This document shows, in pieces, positions 1 to 6,241 of a stretch of DNA of 6,793 bases. This DNA is from an uncultured Clostridia bacterium (GTDB lineage Bacteria > Bacillota > Clostridia > Oscillospirales > Acutalibacteraceae): contig CAMVBD010000078.1 of assembly GCA_947165615.1 (NCBI GenBank), positions 1-6,793 of the forward strand, in the 5' to 3' direction. The translations under genes were made by a program, and so were the position numbers. Numbering within the stretch: the first letter of the stretch is position 1; each line of letters begins with the position of its first letter. The notes under the pieces are model-generated. The model was not told the DNA's origin. It saw only the letters and a program-made list of their open reading frames with translations, and did no database searches.

Positions 1-105
1 CGGGCGACGAGCCGGGTAAAGATACTTTAATTGTTACTTGGTATATTCGTCGACTCGCCGAATCCGGTCATTTTTACCGTATTTCCGCGGGGCGCCGAGG
101 TTGCG

Positions 106-122
106 GGTCCCCAGTGGGGACC
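106..122. repeat. Perfect inverted repeat (7-bp stem, 3-nt loop)
   Basis: GGTCCCC at 106-112 pairs perfectly with GGGGACC at 116-122 around an AGT loop. An outer TGCGG/CCGCA pair (102-106 with 127-131) could extend it if a few bases bulge. No T-tract follows on either strand, so it is not a canonical terminator. It is probably part of the repeat cluster filling this intergenic region. Confidence 0.6.
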
Positions 123-138
123 TCTGCCGCAGGCAGAA

Positions 139-234
139 GCAACGACCGAGCCGGCAGGCGAGACCGTCGGCTCCTACAAAAGGACTGCAACGACCGCGCG
201 GGCCGCCGAGGGCGTCGGCCCCTACAACGGAAAA
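139..234. repeat. Two tandem copies of a 48-bp GC-rich repeat
   Basis: Copy one is 139-186 and copy two is 187-234. Aligned without gaps they match at 36 of 48 positions by hand count. Both start GCAACGACCG and share a GTCGGC..CCTACAA block near the end. The copies are exactly adjacent. The unit is a multiple of three but stays open in several frames, so this does not argue for coding. The divergence suggests an old duplication or two members of an interspersed family. Confidence 0.7.
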
Positions 235-244
235 CCCGGCCCGT

Positions 245-258
245 TCCGGTTAACCGGA
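245..258. repeat. 14-bp perfect palindrome
   Basis: TCCGGTTAACCGGA reads identically on both strands. CCG (241-243) and CGG (259-261) extend the symmetry past one bulged T at 244. It could be a dimeric regulator site or simply part of the repeat-rich spacer. No nearby promoter supports an operator role. Confidence 0.5.
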
Positions 259-364
259 CGGAAAGGTGCCGGAGCCTATTGCCAAACCGCCTATAAACCC
301 GACGCGTATTTTAGTATTGAACCCGGCGGACAAGCACAATGGAACGACCGGTTTTTCTCCCAAC

Positions 365-392
365 AAAAAAATCCCCTTGCGGGGATTTTTTT
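365..392. terminator. Bidirectional intrinsic terminator ending the ABC importer operon
   Basis: A perfect 12-bp stem (365-376 with 381-392) closes on the loop TTGC. Each arm is seven A or T residues outside a GGGGAT/ATCCCC core, so the RNA from either strand forms a GC-rich hairpin ending in a run of U. It lies 9 bp beyond the ATPase stop codon in the direction of transcription, so it should end the importer operon. It could equally stop plus-strand transcription entering from the left. Confidence 0.9.
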
Positions 393-401
393 CGTTTTCC
401 G

Positions 402-1136
402 TTATCGTACGCGTGCTAAAAAGTCTTTGGTCTCCTGATGGACGGGGTGGTTGAAGATGTCGTCGGGGGAGCCCTCCTCCAGAATGACGCCGCGGTTCAT
501 GTAGACGACCTTGTTGGCGACTTCGCGGGCAAACGCCATTTCGTGCGTGACGACGAGCATCGTCATGCCGTCTTTTGCAAGGTCGCGCATGACCGACAGC
601 ACCTCGCCGACCATTTCGGGGTCCAGCGCACTCGTCGGCTCGTCAAAGAGCAGCACGTCCGGGTGCATGCACAGCGCGCGCGCGATGGCGACGCGCTGCT
701 TTTGTCCGCCGGAAAGCTGGCGGGGCCGGGCCTTGACGTAGGGCGCCATGCCGACCTTTGTCAGGTACTTTACGGCGGTCTCCTCGGCCTCTGCTTTGGA
801 AACGCCGAGGATCTTTCTCGGGCCGACCGTGCAGTTTTTCAGCACGTTCATGTTATAGAACAGGTTAAAGGACTGGAACACCATGCCGACCTTCTGCCGG
901 TAGGCGGGCGCGCCGCCCTTCATTTTGCGGATGTCCTGTCCCCGGAACAAAATATCGCCGCCGGAGGGGGTCTCGAGGAGGTTGACGCACCGGAGCAGCG
1001 TACTCTTGCCGGAGCCGGACGCGCCGATGATGCAGGTCACGTCCCCCTTTTCGACCGAAAAGTCGACGTCGGTCAGCACCTCGTGCTTGCCGAAGGACTT
1101 GGACAGGTGCCGGACTTCCAGGATCGGTTCGCTCAT
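402..1136 (-). CDS. Polar amino-acid ABC importer ATP-binding protein (probably lysine)
   Basis: This is the cytoplasmic ATPase that powers the importer encoded just upstream. It is 244 residues, the usual length for the GlnQ/HisP family. All nucleotide-binding elements are visible: Walker [10 protein letters not shown] (38-46), Q-loop Q88 in VFQSFNLF, signature LSGGQ (141-145), Walker B VLLFDE (161-166) with catalytic-type E166, D-loop SALD (169-172) and switch H198 in VVTHE. The ATG overlaps the permease stop as ATGA (1133-1136), implying translational coupling, and is preceded by AAGGAGG at 1150-1144 with 7-nt spacing, which fixes the start. The family imports polar amino acids. Lysine as substrate is inferred from the riboswitch at the operon head, not from this protein. 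The stop is TAA at 402-404, just before a strong terminator. Confidence 0.95.
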   Translation of the reverse strand: MSEPILEVRHLSKSFGKHEVLTDVDFSVEKGDVTCIIGASGSGKSTLLRCVNLLETPSGGDILFRGQDIRKMKGGAPAYRQKVGMVFQSFNLFYNMNVLKNCTVGPRKILGVSKAEAEETAVKYLTKVGMAPYVKARPRQLSGGQKQRVAIARALCMHPDVLLFDEPTSALDPEMVGEVLSVMRDLAKDGMTMLVVTHEMAFAREVANKVVYMNRGVILEEGSPDDIFNHPVHQETKDFLARVR

Positions 1137-1942
1137 GATTCGGCCTCCTTCCCGCGCTTTTTGACGTAGGTCGTCATGCCGCTGGTGTGGGCAAGCGAGT
1201 CGCCCGTCGTCACGTCAAAGTTTTCGGGGCCGTCGAGTTTTTTCTCCCACAGCCGCAGGATGACGGAGCAGACGACGGTCATGCACAGGTACATCGCCAT
1301 TTCAATGGTCGCGGAGGGGAAGTAGAGGTAGGTGCTGCCCACCACGCCCTTGTGCACGGCAAAGAGCTCGGTGTAGCCGATGATGAACATGACGGACGTG
1401 TCCTTGATGTTGACGATCAGGTTGTTGCCGATCTGCGGGATGATGTTTTTGACCGTCTGCGGAATGATGACGTACAGCATCGTCTGCAGGTGGTTCATGC
1501 CGATGGCCTTGGCCCCCTCGGTCTGCCCCGGGTCGATGGAGAGTATACCGCCGCGCACCGTTTCGGCCATGTACGCGCCGGTGTTGATCGACACGACGAG
1601 ATAGGACGCGAAATTGATGTCCATGCGGGCGGTGTTGCCGAAGAGGTAGGGGATGCCGAAGTAGATGAACACGGCCTGAATGATCATGGGCGTGCCGCGG
1701 AAGACCTCCACGTAAATGCGGATGACGGCGCGCAGGACGGTCAGAAAAACCTTTTTGACGGGGTTGTCGTGCTTTTCGACCGGAATGGTCTGCAGCACGC
1801 CGCAGATAAAGCCGATGACGCAGCCGATGGCCGTCGCCACGACCGCAAGCAGGATGGTCCGGCCGGCGCCCGTCAGGTACTGGACGCTGTTTTTGGACCA
1901 CGCCGCCGCGATCTCGGTGAGAAGTTTGGAGAAATTGTTCAT
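1133..1942 (-). CDS. Polar amino-acid ABC importer permease (HisM/GlnP family, probably lysine)
   Basis: This 269-residue inner-membrane channel is from the His/Glu/Gln/Arg permease family. Hydrophobic segments are visible near 28-51, 85-102, 111-125, about 183-200 and 213-231. The family-typical [11 protein letters not shown] lies at 79-89, and [12 protein letters not shown] (122-133) leads into the cytoplasmic EAA-type coupling loop [21 protein letters not shown] (about 142-162), which contacts the ATPase. It is the only permease gene here, so it probably works as a homodimer. The C-terminus after about 235 is a hydrophilic tail of roughly 35 residues ending KKRGKEAES. The ATG at 1942 follows GAAAGGAC (spacing about 5). 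The gene starts 217 bp after the binding-protein gene, an unusually long gap filled with repeats, and its stop overlaps the ATPase start. Confidence 0.94.
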   Translation of the reverse strand: MNNFSKLLTEIAAAWSKNSVQYLTGAGRTILLAVVATAIGCVIGFICGVLQTIPVEKHDNPVKKVFLTVLRAVIRIYVEVFRGTPMIIQAVFIYFGIPYLFGNTARMDINFASYLVVSINTGAYMAETVRGGILSIDPGQTEGAKAIGMNHLQTMLYVIIPQTVKNIIPQIGNNLIVNIKDTSVMFIIGYTELFAVHKGVVGSTYLYFPSATIEMAMYLCMTVVCSVILRLWEKKLDGPENFDVTTGDSLAHTSGMTTYVKKRGKEAES

Positions 1943-2159
1943 ACTGTCCTTTCAGTCGCCTTCGGCGACGCGCGCAGGGGTACACGGGTACACGGGTGCG
2001 CGGGATATGGAGAGTCGCCTTCGGCGACGGGCGCAGGGGTGCGTGGGTGCACGGGAAAAGCCCGGTTTGTGGACCGCGTGTCCGCCGTCGGAACGACGGC
2101 TTTCAAAATCCCGTGTGCCCGCGGACCGCGTGCCCGTATCCCGCCGCGCGAAGCACGGC
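1943..2159. repeat. Hairpin-rich repeat array inside the ABC operon
   Basis: This 217-bp spacer between binding-protein and permease genes is made of repeats. Two copies of GTCGCCTTCGGCGAC (1955-1969 and 2014-2028, 59 bp apart) each form a hairpin capped by a C(UUCG)G-type tetraloop on the plus strand. Each is followed by GCGCAGGGG-like sequence and 8-bp tandem units such as TACACGGG (1981-1988, 1989-1996, a variant 1997-2004). The right half repeats GGACCGCGTG at 2071 and 2123, each followed by a hairpin with a GAA loop: 2084-2100 is perfect with 7 bp, and about 2143-2159 is imperfect and abuts the binding-protein stop. No open frame here looks real. Confidence 0.75.
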
Positions 2160-3002
2160 TTATTCGCCGATGGGCTGAATGCCGGTGGCCTGATCCATGA
2201 GATTGTTGAAGTCTTCGCGGGTCATGGGCTTCAGGACCTCGTTGATGGCGTCAAGGAGCTCGGTGTTGCCCTTCTGGACGGAGATGCCGATGTTGATCTC
2301 TTCGTCGGACACGGTAAAGTCGTCGCCGGAGCCCGCGAAATCGAGGATCTTGAGGTCGGGATAGGCCTTGACGGCGCCCTGGGCGGTGGGCATGTCGCAG
2401 CAGACGAAATCGACTTCGCCGGTTTCAAGGGCGGTCAGCATCAGCGGGGCGGATTCGCGGCCGGAGCGGATGTCGGCGTCTTTGATCTGCGGCAGGCAGT
2501 TGTCGTACCAGATGGTGGAAAGCTGAGACGTGCAGGAGTGGCCCGCAAGGTCCGAAATGCCCTTGGCGTTCGCAAGCTCACTGTCGGCCTTCGTCAGGCA
2601 CACGATGGTGGCGTACAGGTAGGGACCGGCAAAGTCGACCTGCTCGGCGCGCTCGGCGGTCATGGACTGGCCGGCGATGACCGCGTCCACCTGTCCGGAC
2701 TGCACGGCGGGGATCAGGGAATCCCAGTCAAGCCGCACGATCTCCAGCGTCCAACCGTTGGCTTCGCAGATCTTTTTGGCGATCATGACGTCATAGCCGT
2801 TGGCGTATTCGCCGGTGCCGCTGATCGGCACGGCGCCGTTGGCGTCGTCGGCCTGGCTCCAGTTATAAGGAGCGTAGGCGCATTCCATGGCCACGCGCAG
2901 GACTTTGCCTTCGGCAGGCTGATCGGTATTGCCGCAGGCGGCGAACGCGAGGACGGAGAAGAGAAGGGTCAGGACGAGGATCAGGGAAAATGCTCTTTTC
3001 AT
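2160..3002 (-). CDS. Extracytoplasmic amino-acid-binding lipoprotein of ABC importer (probably lysine)
   Basis: This 280-residue family 3 solute-binding protein captures the amino acid outside the membrane and delivers it to the permease. The N-terminus is a lipoprotein signal peptide: MKRA, a hydrophobic stretch (5-22), then FAAC with lipidated C23; F at -3 is not the commonest lipobox residue. A flexible linker precedes the fold at about 33. The family block GQSMTAERAEQVDFAGPY (111-128) carries R118, equivalent to the arginine that grips the ligand carboxylate, and D203 in CCDMPT fits the amino-group-binding acid. The mature part has seven further cysteines, including adjacent C201-C202, more easily tolerated in an anaerobe. 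The frame stays open to 3332, but I chose 3002 because the signal peptide starts there, AAAGGA precedes it, and the upstream 110 codons would overlap the riboswitch. Confidence 0.94.
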   Translation of the reverse strand: MKRAFSLILVLTLLFSVLAFAACGNTDQPAEGKVLRVAMECAYAPYNWSQADDANGAVPISGTGEYANGYDVMIAKKICEANGWTLEIVRLDWDSLIPAVQSGQVDAVIAGQSMTAERAEQVDFAGPYLYATIVCLTKADSELANAKGISDLAGHSCTSQLSTIWYDNCLPQIKDADIRSGRESAPLMLTALETGEVDFVCCDMPTAQGAVKAYPDLKILDFAGSGDDFTVSDEEINIGISVQKGNTELLDAINEVLKPMTREDFNNLMDQATGIQPIGE

Positions 3003-3066
3003 GGGGGATGCTTCCTTTCGGTATGAATTTTTGATTTCATGCGGAAGATCCCGTTTTCGGGTTAAG

Positions 3067-3098
3067 AAAAACGCCGCCTTTTTTGCGTGAAGGCGGCG
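3067..3098 (-). terminator. Intrinsic terminator of the lysine riboswitch expression platform
   Basis: On the minus strand CGCCGCCTT (3098-3090) pairs perfectly with AAGGCGGCG (3080-3072) across a 9-nt loop, and TTTTT (3071-3067) follows. It lies 26 bp past the riboswitch 3' strand and about 65 bp before the binding-protein start, the position expected for a switchable attenuator. By family behaviour, bound lysine should favour this terminator. I could not define the competing antiterminator with confidence. A small CCCG/CGGG hairpin (3061-3050) follows it. Confidence 0.85.
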
Positions 3099-3124
3099 AA
3101 GAAGTCCGGAAAACCGGGGGATTC

Positions 3125-3280
3125 GATAGCGCTCCACGTAAACGTGACAGTCCGTGGGATGTTGTCTCACGGCCCAGGCAAACCGGACGGTTTTTTCCGG
3201 TCCCCTTCGGCGTCGGCCCCTTTCGCGGGAGGGAAAACCCCCTCTTTGGTCCGCTACTCTTGGCAAACGCGCCTCTATCC
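3125..3280 (-). promoter_or_regulatory. Lysine riboswitch (L-box) controlling the ABC importer
   Basis: The minus-strand leader matches the lysine riboswitch consensus that I recognise from lysC leaders. It starts GGATAGAGGCGCG with P1 strand GATAG (3279-3275), closed by CTATC (3129-3125). Core motifs in order are CAAGAGTAG, GCGAAAGGGG, CGCCGAAGGGG, GGGCCGTGAGACAAC, GGACTGTCACG and ACGTGGAG. The P2 loop is UUUU (3237-3234) and the P3 loop is AAAAAA (3196-3191), so the known L2-L3 kissing contact is possible. A short P5 hairpin ACGUUUACGU is present. The aptamer begins about 10 nt after the predicted transcription start and is followed by an intrinsic terminator. This class normally switches genes off when lysine is abundant. 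Confidence 0.93.
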
Positions 3281-3296
3281 GTATGAAATTAAGGTC

Positions 3297-3325
3297 AATA
3301 TAGCACGTTTCATGCCCCTTGTCAA
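3297..3325 (-). promoter_or_regulatory. Vegetative promoter of the lysine importer operon
   Basis: The minus strand has TTGACA (3325-3320), a 17-bp spacer and TATATT (3302-3297), which is a perfect -35 with a near-consensus -10 for the housekeeping sigma factor. The predicted start near 3290 puts the riboswitch at the very 5' end of the RNA. A perfect dyad, GCCCCTT GTC AAGGGGC (3314-3330), overlaps the -35. Confidence 0.9.
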
Positions 3326-3330
3326 GGGGC
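3314..3330. repeat. Perfect inverted repeat over the -35 box
   Basis: GCCCCTT (3314-3320) pairs with AAGGGGC (3324-3330) around GTC, a 7-bp stem that contains the -35 hexamer of the importer promoter. It could be an operator or a weak stop for the upstream membrane-protein transcript. That transcript shows no U-tract after the hairpin. On the plus strand a T-run follows about 10 nt later, also not canonical. Confidence 0.55.
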
Positions 3331-3381
3331 AAATTGCTGTTTTTTTGTTTAATGCCGTATTTTTGCGATCCGAAACGCGGG

Positions 3382-4062
3382 TCAGGCGTCCAGACGGTGC
3401 TTCAAGAACCACCCGCCGGTAAAGACTGTCAGCGCCAAAAGAACGAGCAGCGCAAACTGATAGCCGTAGGCCGTGGACAGGACCGTGATGGAAAAGGCGT
3501 TGTTGACAAGGCCGGACAGCATGCCGCCCAAGGCGTTGCCGAGGCCCGAAAGCAGGTCGCCGACGCCGCCGAGCACGGACCCCAACAGACTTGTCAGGTT
3601 CATTTTCATCAGCAGGGACGCGGCTTTGCCGAAGCACTTGTCCGCGCCGAAGCCCGCCGCCAGCGCCAAAAACGACAAGAGGAACGTGATCCCGTACTTT
3701 TTGGTCGCGACGCCGAACACGACGACCGCGATCAGAAGCAGCAGCGTCAGCGCCAGCAGCACGCCCGCCGCTGCCGCCCATGCGACCGGCTCTTTGAACT
3801 GTTCTTTGATCTTCTGGCTCGTTTCGGTCTCTTCGCCGTTAAAAAGCGTGTCAAACAGGTTTTTGAGCGTCTCTTTGCGCGAGGCGTCCATCTGTTCGAT
3901 CTCCTGTACCGTGCCGTAGACGGAGTTGTACTCCGGCACGGACAGGCCGATCATATCGAGGGCTGTGCCTTCGAGTTTGACGTGCAGGATCGGCGCAAAG
4001 ACCAAAAGGGCGAGGGTTGCGATCACAAGGACCGGGATCAGGATCTTGTATGCGATTTTCAT
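3382..4062 (-). CDS. Small multi-spanning membrane protein of unknown function
   Basis: I do not recognise this 226-residue family. It starts with a signal-anchor-like segment (about 5-26), followed by a soluble, charged region of some 65 residues (27-91) that should face outside. It then has two long hydrophobic helices (about 92-119 and 123-143), a glycine/leucine/serine-rich stretch (about 149-186, with GSVLGGVGDLLSGLGNALGG) that resembles an amphipathic or pore-lining segment, and a last helix (about 198-219) ending KHRLDA. No catalytic motif is visible. The start at 4062 follows GAAAGGTGG (spacing about 6), and the gene lies 22 bp after glnS, so co-transcription is likely. No clear intrinsic terminator follows it before the next promoter. 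A real gene is likely from hydrophobicity, ribosome site and operon position; function is open. Confidence 0.85.
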   Translation of the reverse strand: MKIAYKILIPVLVIATLALLVFAPILHVKLEGTALDMIGLSVPEYNSVYGTVQEIEQMDASRKETLKNLFDTLFNGEETETSQKIKEQFKEPVAWAAAAGVLLALTLLLLIAVVVFGVATKKYGITFLLSFLALAAGFGADKCFGKAASLLMKMNLTSLLGSVLGGVGDLLSGLGNALGGMLSGLVNNAFSITVLSTAYGYQFALLVLLALTVFTGGWFLKHRLDA

Positions 4063-4084
4063 GGGAAGCCACCTTTCAGGTTCC

Positions 4085-5743
4085 TTATTTCACCTTAAAA
4101 CTGGAATTGAGCTCTACGGTGCGGTTGAAGACGGGGTGCTCGGGGGTCGAATCCTTGTCGGCGCAGAAGTAGCCGGTGCGGATGAACTGGAAGGCGTCGC
4201 CCGGGGCGGCCTTTGCCGTCTCGGGGGAAATGAGCGCGTTTTCGACGACGATGAGGGAGTCCTTTCTGACGGCGGCCTCAAATTCCTCGTCCGGGACGCT
4301 AGCGGGGTCCTCGACGTCAAAAAGCTGCGAATACAGCCGCACCTCGGCCTTGACGGCGTCCGGGCCCGCGAAGTGGATCGTGCCCTTGACCTTGCGCCCG
4401 TCCGGGGCGTCGCCGCCGCGCGTCAGGGGGTCGTAGGTGCAGTGGATCTCGGTCACGTTCCCGTCTTCGTCCTCGGTGAAGGAGACGCAGGTCACAAAGT
4501 ACGCGCCCTTTAAGCGGACTTCGTTGCCGGGGTACAGGCGGAAGTACTTTTTGGGCGGGTCCTTCATAAAGTCCGCGCGGTCGATGTAGATCTCGCGCCC
4601 GAAGGTGACGGTCTCCTTGCCGAATTCGGGGTGGTCGGGGTGGCGCTCGACCTCCAGCGTCTCGGTCTTGCCTGCGGGGTAGTTGTCGATGACGACCTTG
4701 ACGGGGTCCAAAACCGCCATGGTCCGGGGGGCGGAGGCGTTGAGTTCGTCCCGCACGCAGGCCTCGAGAAGCCCGTAGTCCACGACGGAATAGGCCTTGG
4801 ACACGCCGACGCGCTCAATAAAGGTCCTGAGCGCCTTTGCGGGGTAGCCGCGCCGCCGCATGCCGCAAATGGTCGCCATGCGCGGGTCGTCCCAGCCGGA
4901 CACGAGGTGATCCTTGACCAGCCGGATGTTCTTGCGCTTACTGGTGATGCAGCGGTTGATGTTGAGTCTTGCGAACTCGATCTGACGCGGAGGCTCGGCA
5001 AAGCCGATCTCTTTAATAAACCAGTCGTACAGCGGGCGGTGGTTCTCGAATTCCAGCGAGCACAGGGAATAGGTCACGCCCTCCTTGGCGTCCGACAGCG
5101 GGTGCGCGAAGTCGTACATGGGGTAGACGCACCACTTGTCGCCGGTCTGGTGATGCCGGACGTGCATAATGCGGTAAATGACCGGGTCGCGCATGTTCAT
5201 GTTGGGGCTTGCCATGTCGATCTTGGCGCGCAGCACCTTTTCGCCGTCGGCGAATTCCCCGGCGGTCATGCGGCGGAACAGGTCGAGGTTCTCTTCGACG
5301 CTTCTGTCCCGGTACGGGGAGTTTTTGCCGGGCTCGGTCAGCGTGCCGCGGTATTCGCGGATCTCGTCGGCGGACAGATCGTCCACGTAGGCCTTGCCCG
5401 CCTCGATGAGTTTTATGGCGCACTCGTAGATGAAGTCGAAGTACTCGGACGCGTAGTAGACGTGCTCCCAGTGGAAGCCCAGCCACTTGATGTCCTCCAT
5501 AATGGATTCGACGTACTCGACGTCCTCCTTGCTGGGGTTCGTGTCGTCAAAGCGCAGGTTGCACACGCCGCCGTACTTTTCGGCGGTCGCAAAGTCGATG
5601 CAGATGGCCTTTGCGTGCCCGATGTGCAGATAGCCGTTGGGCTCCGGCGGAAAACGGGTCTGCACGCGGGTGTTGACCCCCGCGGCAAGGTCCTCGTCGA
5701 TAAAATCGTGGATGAAATTGGAATTCAGAAGGTTATCCGACAT
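4085..5743 (-). CDS. glnS: Glutaminyl-tRNA synthetase
   Basis: This class I synthetase charges tRNA-Gln with glutamine in the cytoplasm. The 552-residue length is typical of bacterial GlnRS. The N-terminal catalytic domain has PEPNG (33-37), HIGH (40-43), RFDDTNP (64-70) and the KMSKS-equivalent loop ITSKRKNIRLV (265-275), where T precedes SKRK instead of the M of E. coli. The later part (about 345-552), with EVRLKGAYFV and ending FNRTVELNSSFKVK, is the beta-barrel anticodon-binding region. The frame opens at 5800, but I use ATG 5743 (MSDNLLNSNF): the extra 19 residues run through intergenic repeat sequence, and AAAGGA sits 10 nt before 5743. It follows gltX, separated by the four-helix-bundle cassette, and is 22 bp ahead of the membrane-protein gene. 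A dedicated GlnRS makes the amidotransferase route to Gln-tRNA dispensable, though it may coexist. Confidence 0.97.
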   Translation of the reverse strand: MSDNLLNSNFIHDFIDEDLAAGVNTRVQTRFPPEPNGYLHIGHAKAICIDFATAEKYGGVCNLRFDDTNPSKEDVEYVESIMEDIKWLGFHWEHVYYASEYFDFIYECAIKLIEAGKAYVDDLSADEIREYRGTLTEPGKNSPYRDRSVEENLDLFRRMTAGEFADGEKVLRAKIDMASPNMNMRDPVIYRIMHVRHHQTGDKWCVYPMYDFAHPLSDAKEGVTYSLCSLEFENHRPLYDWFIKEIGFAEPPRQIEFARLNINRCITSKRKNIRLVKDHLVSGWDDPRMATICGMRRRGYPAKALRTFIERVGVSKAYSVVDYGLLEACVRDELNASAPRTMAVLDPVKVVIDNYPAGKTETLEVERHPDHPEFGKETVTFGREIYIDRADFMKDPPKKYFRLYPGNEVRLKGAYFVTCVSFTEDEDGNVTEIHCTYDPLTRGGDAPDGRKVKGTIHFAGPDAVKAEVRLYSQLFDVEDPASVPDEEFEAAVRKDSLIVVENALISPETAKAAPGDAFQFIRTGYFCADKDSTPEHPVFNRTVELNSSFKVK

Positions 5744-5770
5744 AATATCACGTTCCTTTTTGATGAAAAG

Positions 5771-5829
5771 GCAGGTACCCTGATTCAATGCAGAATGCAA
5801 AATACAAAATACAAAATATAGGGACCTGC
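5771..5829. repeat. Long-range inverted repeat enclosing the left 7-mer array
   Basis: GCAGGTACCC (5771-5780) can pair with GGGACCTGC (5821-5829), giving 9 bp with one bulged A. The enclosed 40 bases contain the AT-rich 7-bp repeat array. In the minus-strand RNA the hairpin is followed by CUUUU, so it may act as a weak terminator or RNA structure between the small gene and glnS, or be the folded end of the inserted cassette. Confidence 0.5.
5790..5817. repeat. Left inverted-repeat arm: four tandem 7-bp units
   Basis: Four head-to-tail units of consensus RCARAAT fill 5790-5817 (GCAGAAT, GCAAAAT, then ACAAAAT twice). The same array occurs in opposite orientation at 6303-6330. The two arms match at 26 of 28 positions, and one further flanking T also matches. 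Confidence 0.85.
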
Positions 5830-5839
5830 GATCGGCATT

Positions 5840-6229
5840 TTAAAAATACGAATCGGTGGGTTTGTCCGGATTGGATTTTTCTTTGGAGGTCTTTACGATC
5901 CGGCATAACAGATTTTCCAAAGAGGAACAGTCCGCTGCCATGGATCGGAATTGGGGTTTTGTGATATACCCGGCTTCACACAACAGGCGAAGCCAGTAGG
6001 CGGTTTCAGACGTTTCTTTCAGCGCGATTTCCATTTTATAAGAGAAATCATTGTAACTGCGCGCATGCTGTGCTTCTGCAATGTTGGCGCCGATGCTGGT
6101 TCCGCTCCTGAGAATCTGCTTGGATAAAACGTATTCCTTTCTTGTTGCGGTAAGGTATTTATACAGATTGACGATCCGCAGCGCGAACCGGAAACTTTGA
6201 TCCGCAACGACGTTTTTCGTTTCGTTCAT
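5840..6229 (-). CDS. S23-type four-helix-bundle protein (23S rRNA intervening-sequence family)
   Basis: This small cytoplasmic protein of 129 residues belongs to the four-helix-bundle family first seen in 23S rRNA intervening sequences and related to the Avd accessory proteins of diversity-generating retroelements. The family signature is clear: KQILRSGTSIGANIAEA (37-53) between helices one and two, then YKMEIALKETSETAYWLRLL (64-83) in helix three, and a last helix about 93-115 before a polar tail. Members form ring-like pentamers with basic surfaces; the cellular role of stand-alone members is unsettled. The ATG at 6229 follows GAGGG with 7-nt spacing. The gene is AT-richer than its neighbours and sits inside an inverted-repeat cassette that splits gltX from glnS, which suggests acquisition. 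No reverse transcriptase, variable repeat or rRNA is present in the window, so neither the retroelement nor the rRNA-insertion role is supported here. Confidence 0.92.
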   Translation of the reverse strand: MNETKNVVADQSFRFALRIVNLYKYLTATRKEYVLSKQILRSGTSIGANIAEAQHARSYNDFSYKMEIALKETSETAYWLRLLCEAGYITKPQFRSMAADCSSLENLLCRIVKTSKEKSNPDKPTDSYF

Positions 6230-6241
6230 GCAGCATCCCTC

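Larger units (their letters stand above)
1..364. other. Intergenic region rich in palindromes and repeats, no supported gene
   Basis: I find no credible gene here. The open frames that cross it change character at repeat boundaries, have arginine/proline/glycine-heavy low-complexity translations and run through palindromes and the downstream terminator. The stretch begins with an AT-richer part (about 19-50), then carries a perfect hairpin at 106-122, a smaller one at 124-136 (CTGCC, GCA loop, GGCAG), a 48-bp tandem repeat at 139-234 and a 14-bp perfect palindrome at 245-258. Any gene to the left lies outside the window. Calling it non-coding is my inference from composition. Confidence 0.6.

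Noticed and set aside
209..223. 13-base match (GGCGTCGGCCCCT) between the left repeat (211-223) and the riboswitch region (3209-3221)
   Set aside because: The riboswitch copy is explained by its conserved aptamer core and the match is GC-biased and short, so I treat it as chance.
139..234. CRISPR array
   Set aside because: There are only two adjoining diverged units with no spacers and no cas genes.
31..438. Plus-strand open frame across the left intergenic region
   Set aside because: It runs through palindromes, the tandem repeat and the terminator, overlaps the ATPase 3' end, and its translation resembles no protein family.
1187..2200. Long plus-strand open frame opposite the permease
   Set aside because: It is an antisense shadow of a GC-rich gene, rich in His/Asp/Arg/Val, crosses the repeat array and has no recognisable domain.
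3003..3332. N-terminal extension of the binding protein by 110 codons
   Set aside because: The extension runs through the lysine riboswitch and terminator, and the true signal peptide with a ribosome site begins at 3002.
5744..5800. 19-residue upstream extension of glnS
   Set aside because: It is translated from intergenic and repeat sequence, and the start at 5743 has the better ribosome site and a sensible GlnRS N-terminus.
4631..5821. Long plus-strand open frame opposite glnS
   Set aside because: It mirrors the codon pattern of glnS on the other strand, and glnS itself is unambiguous.
5840..6229. Diversity-generating retroelement or 23S rRNA intervening sequence
   Set aside because: Only the four-helix-bundle protein is present, with no reverse transcriptase, template/variable repeat pair or rRNA sequence in the window.
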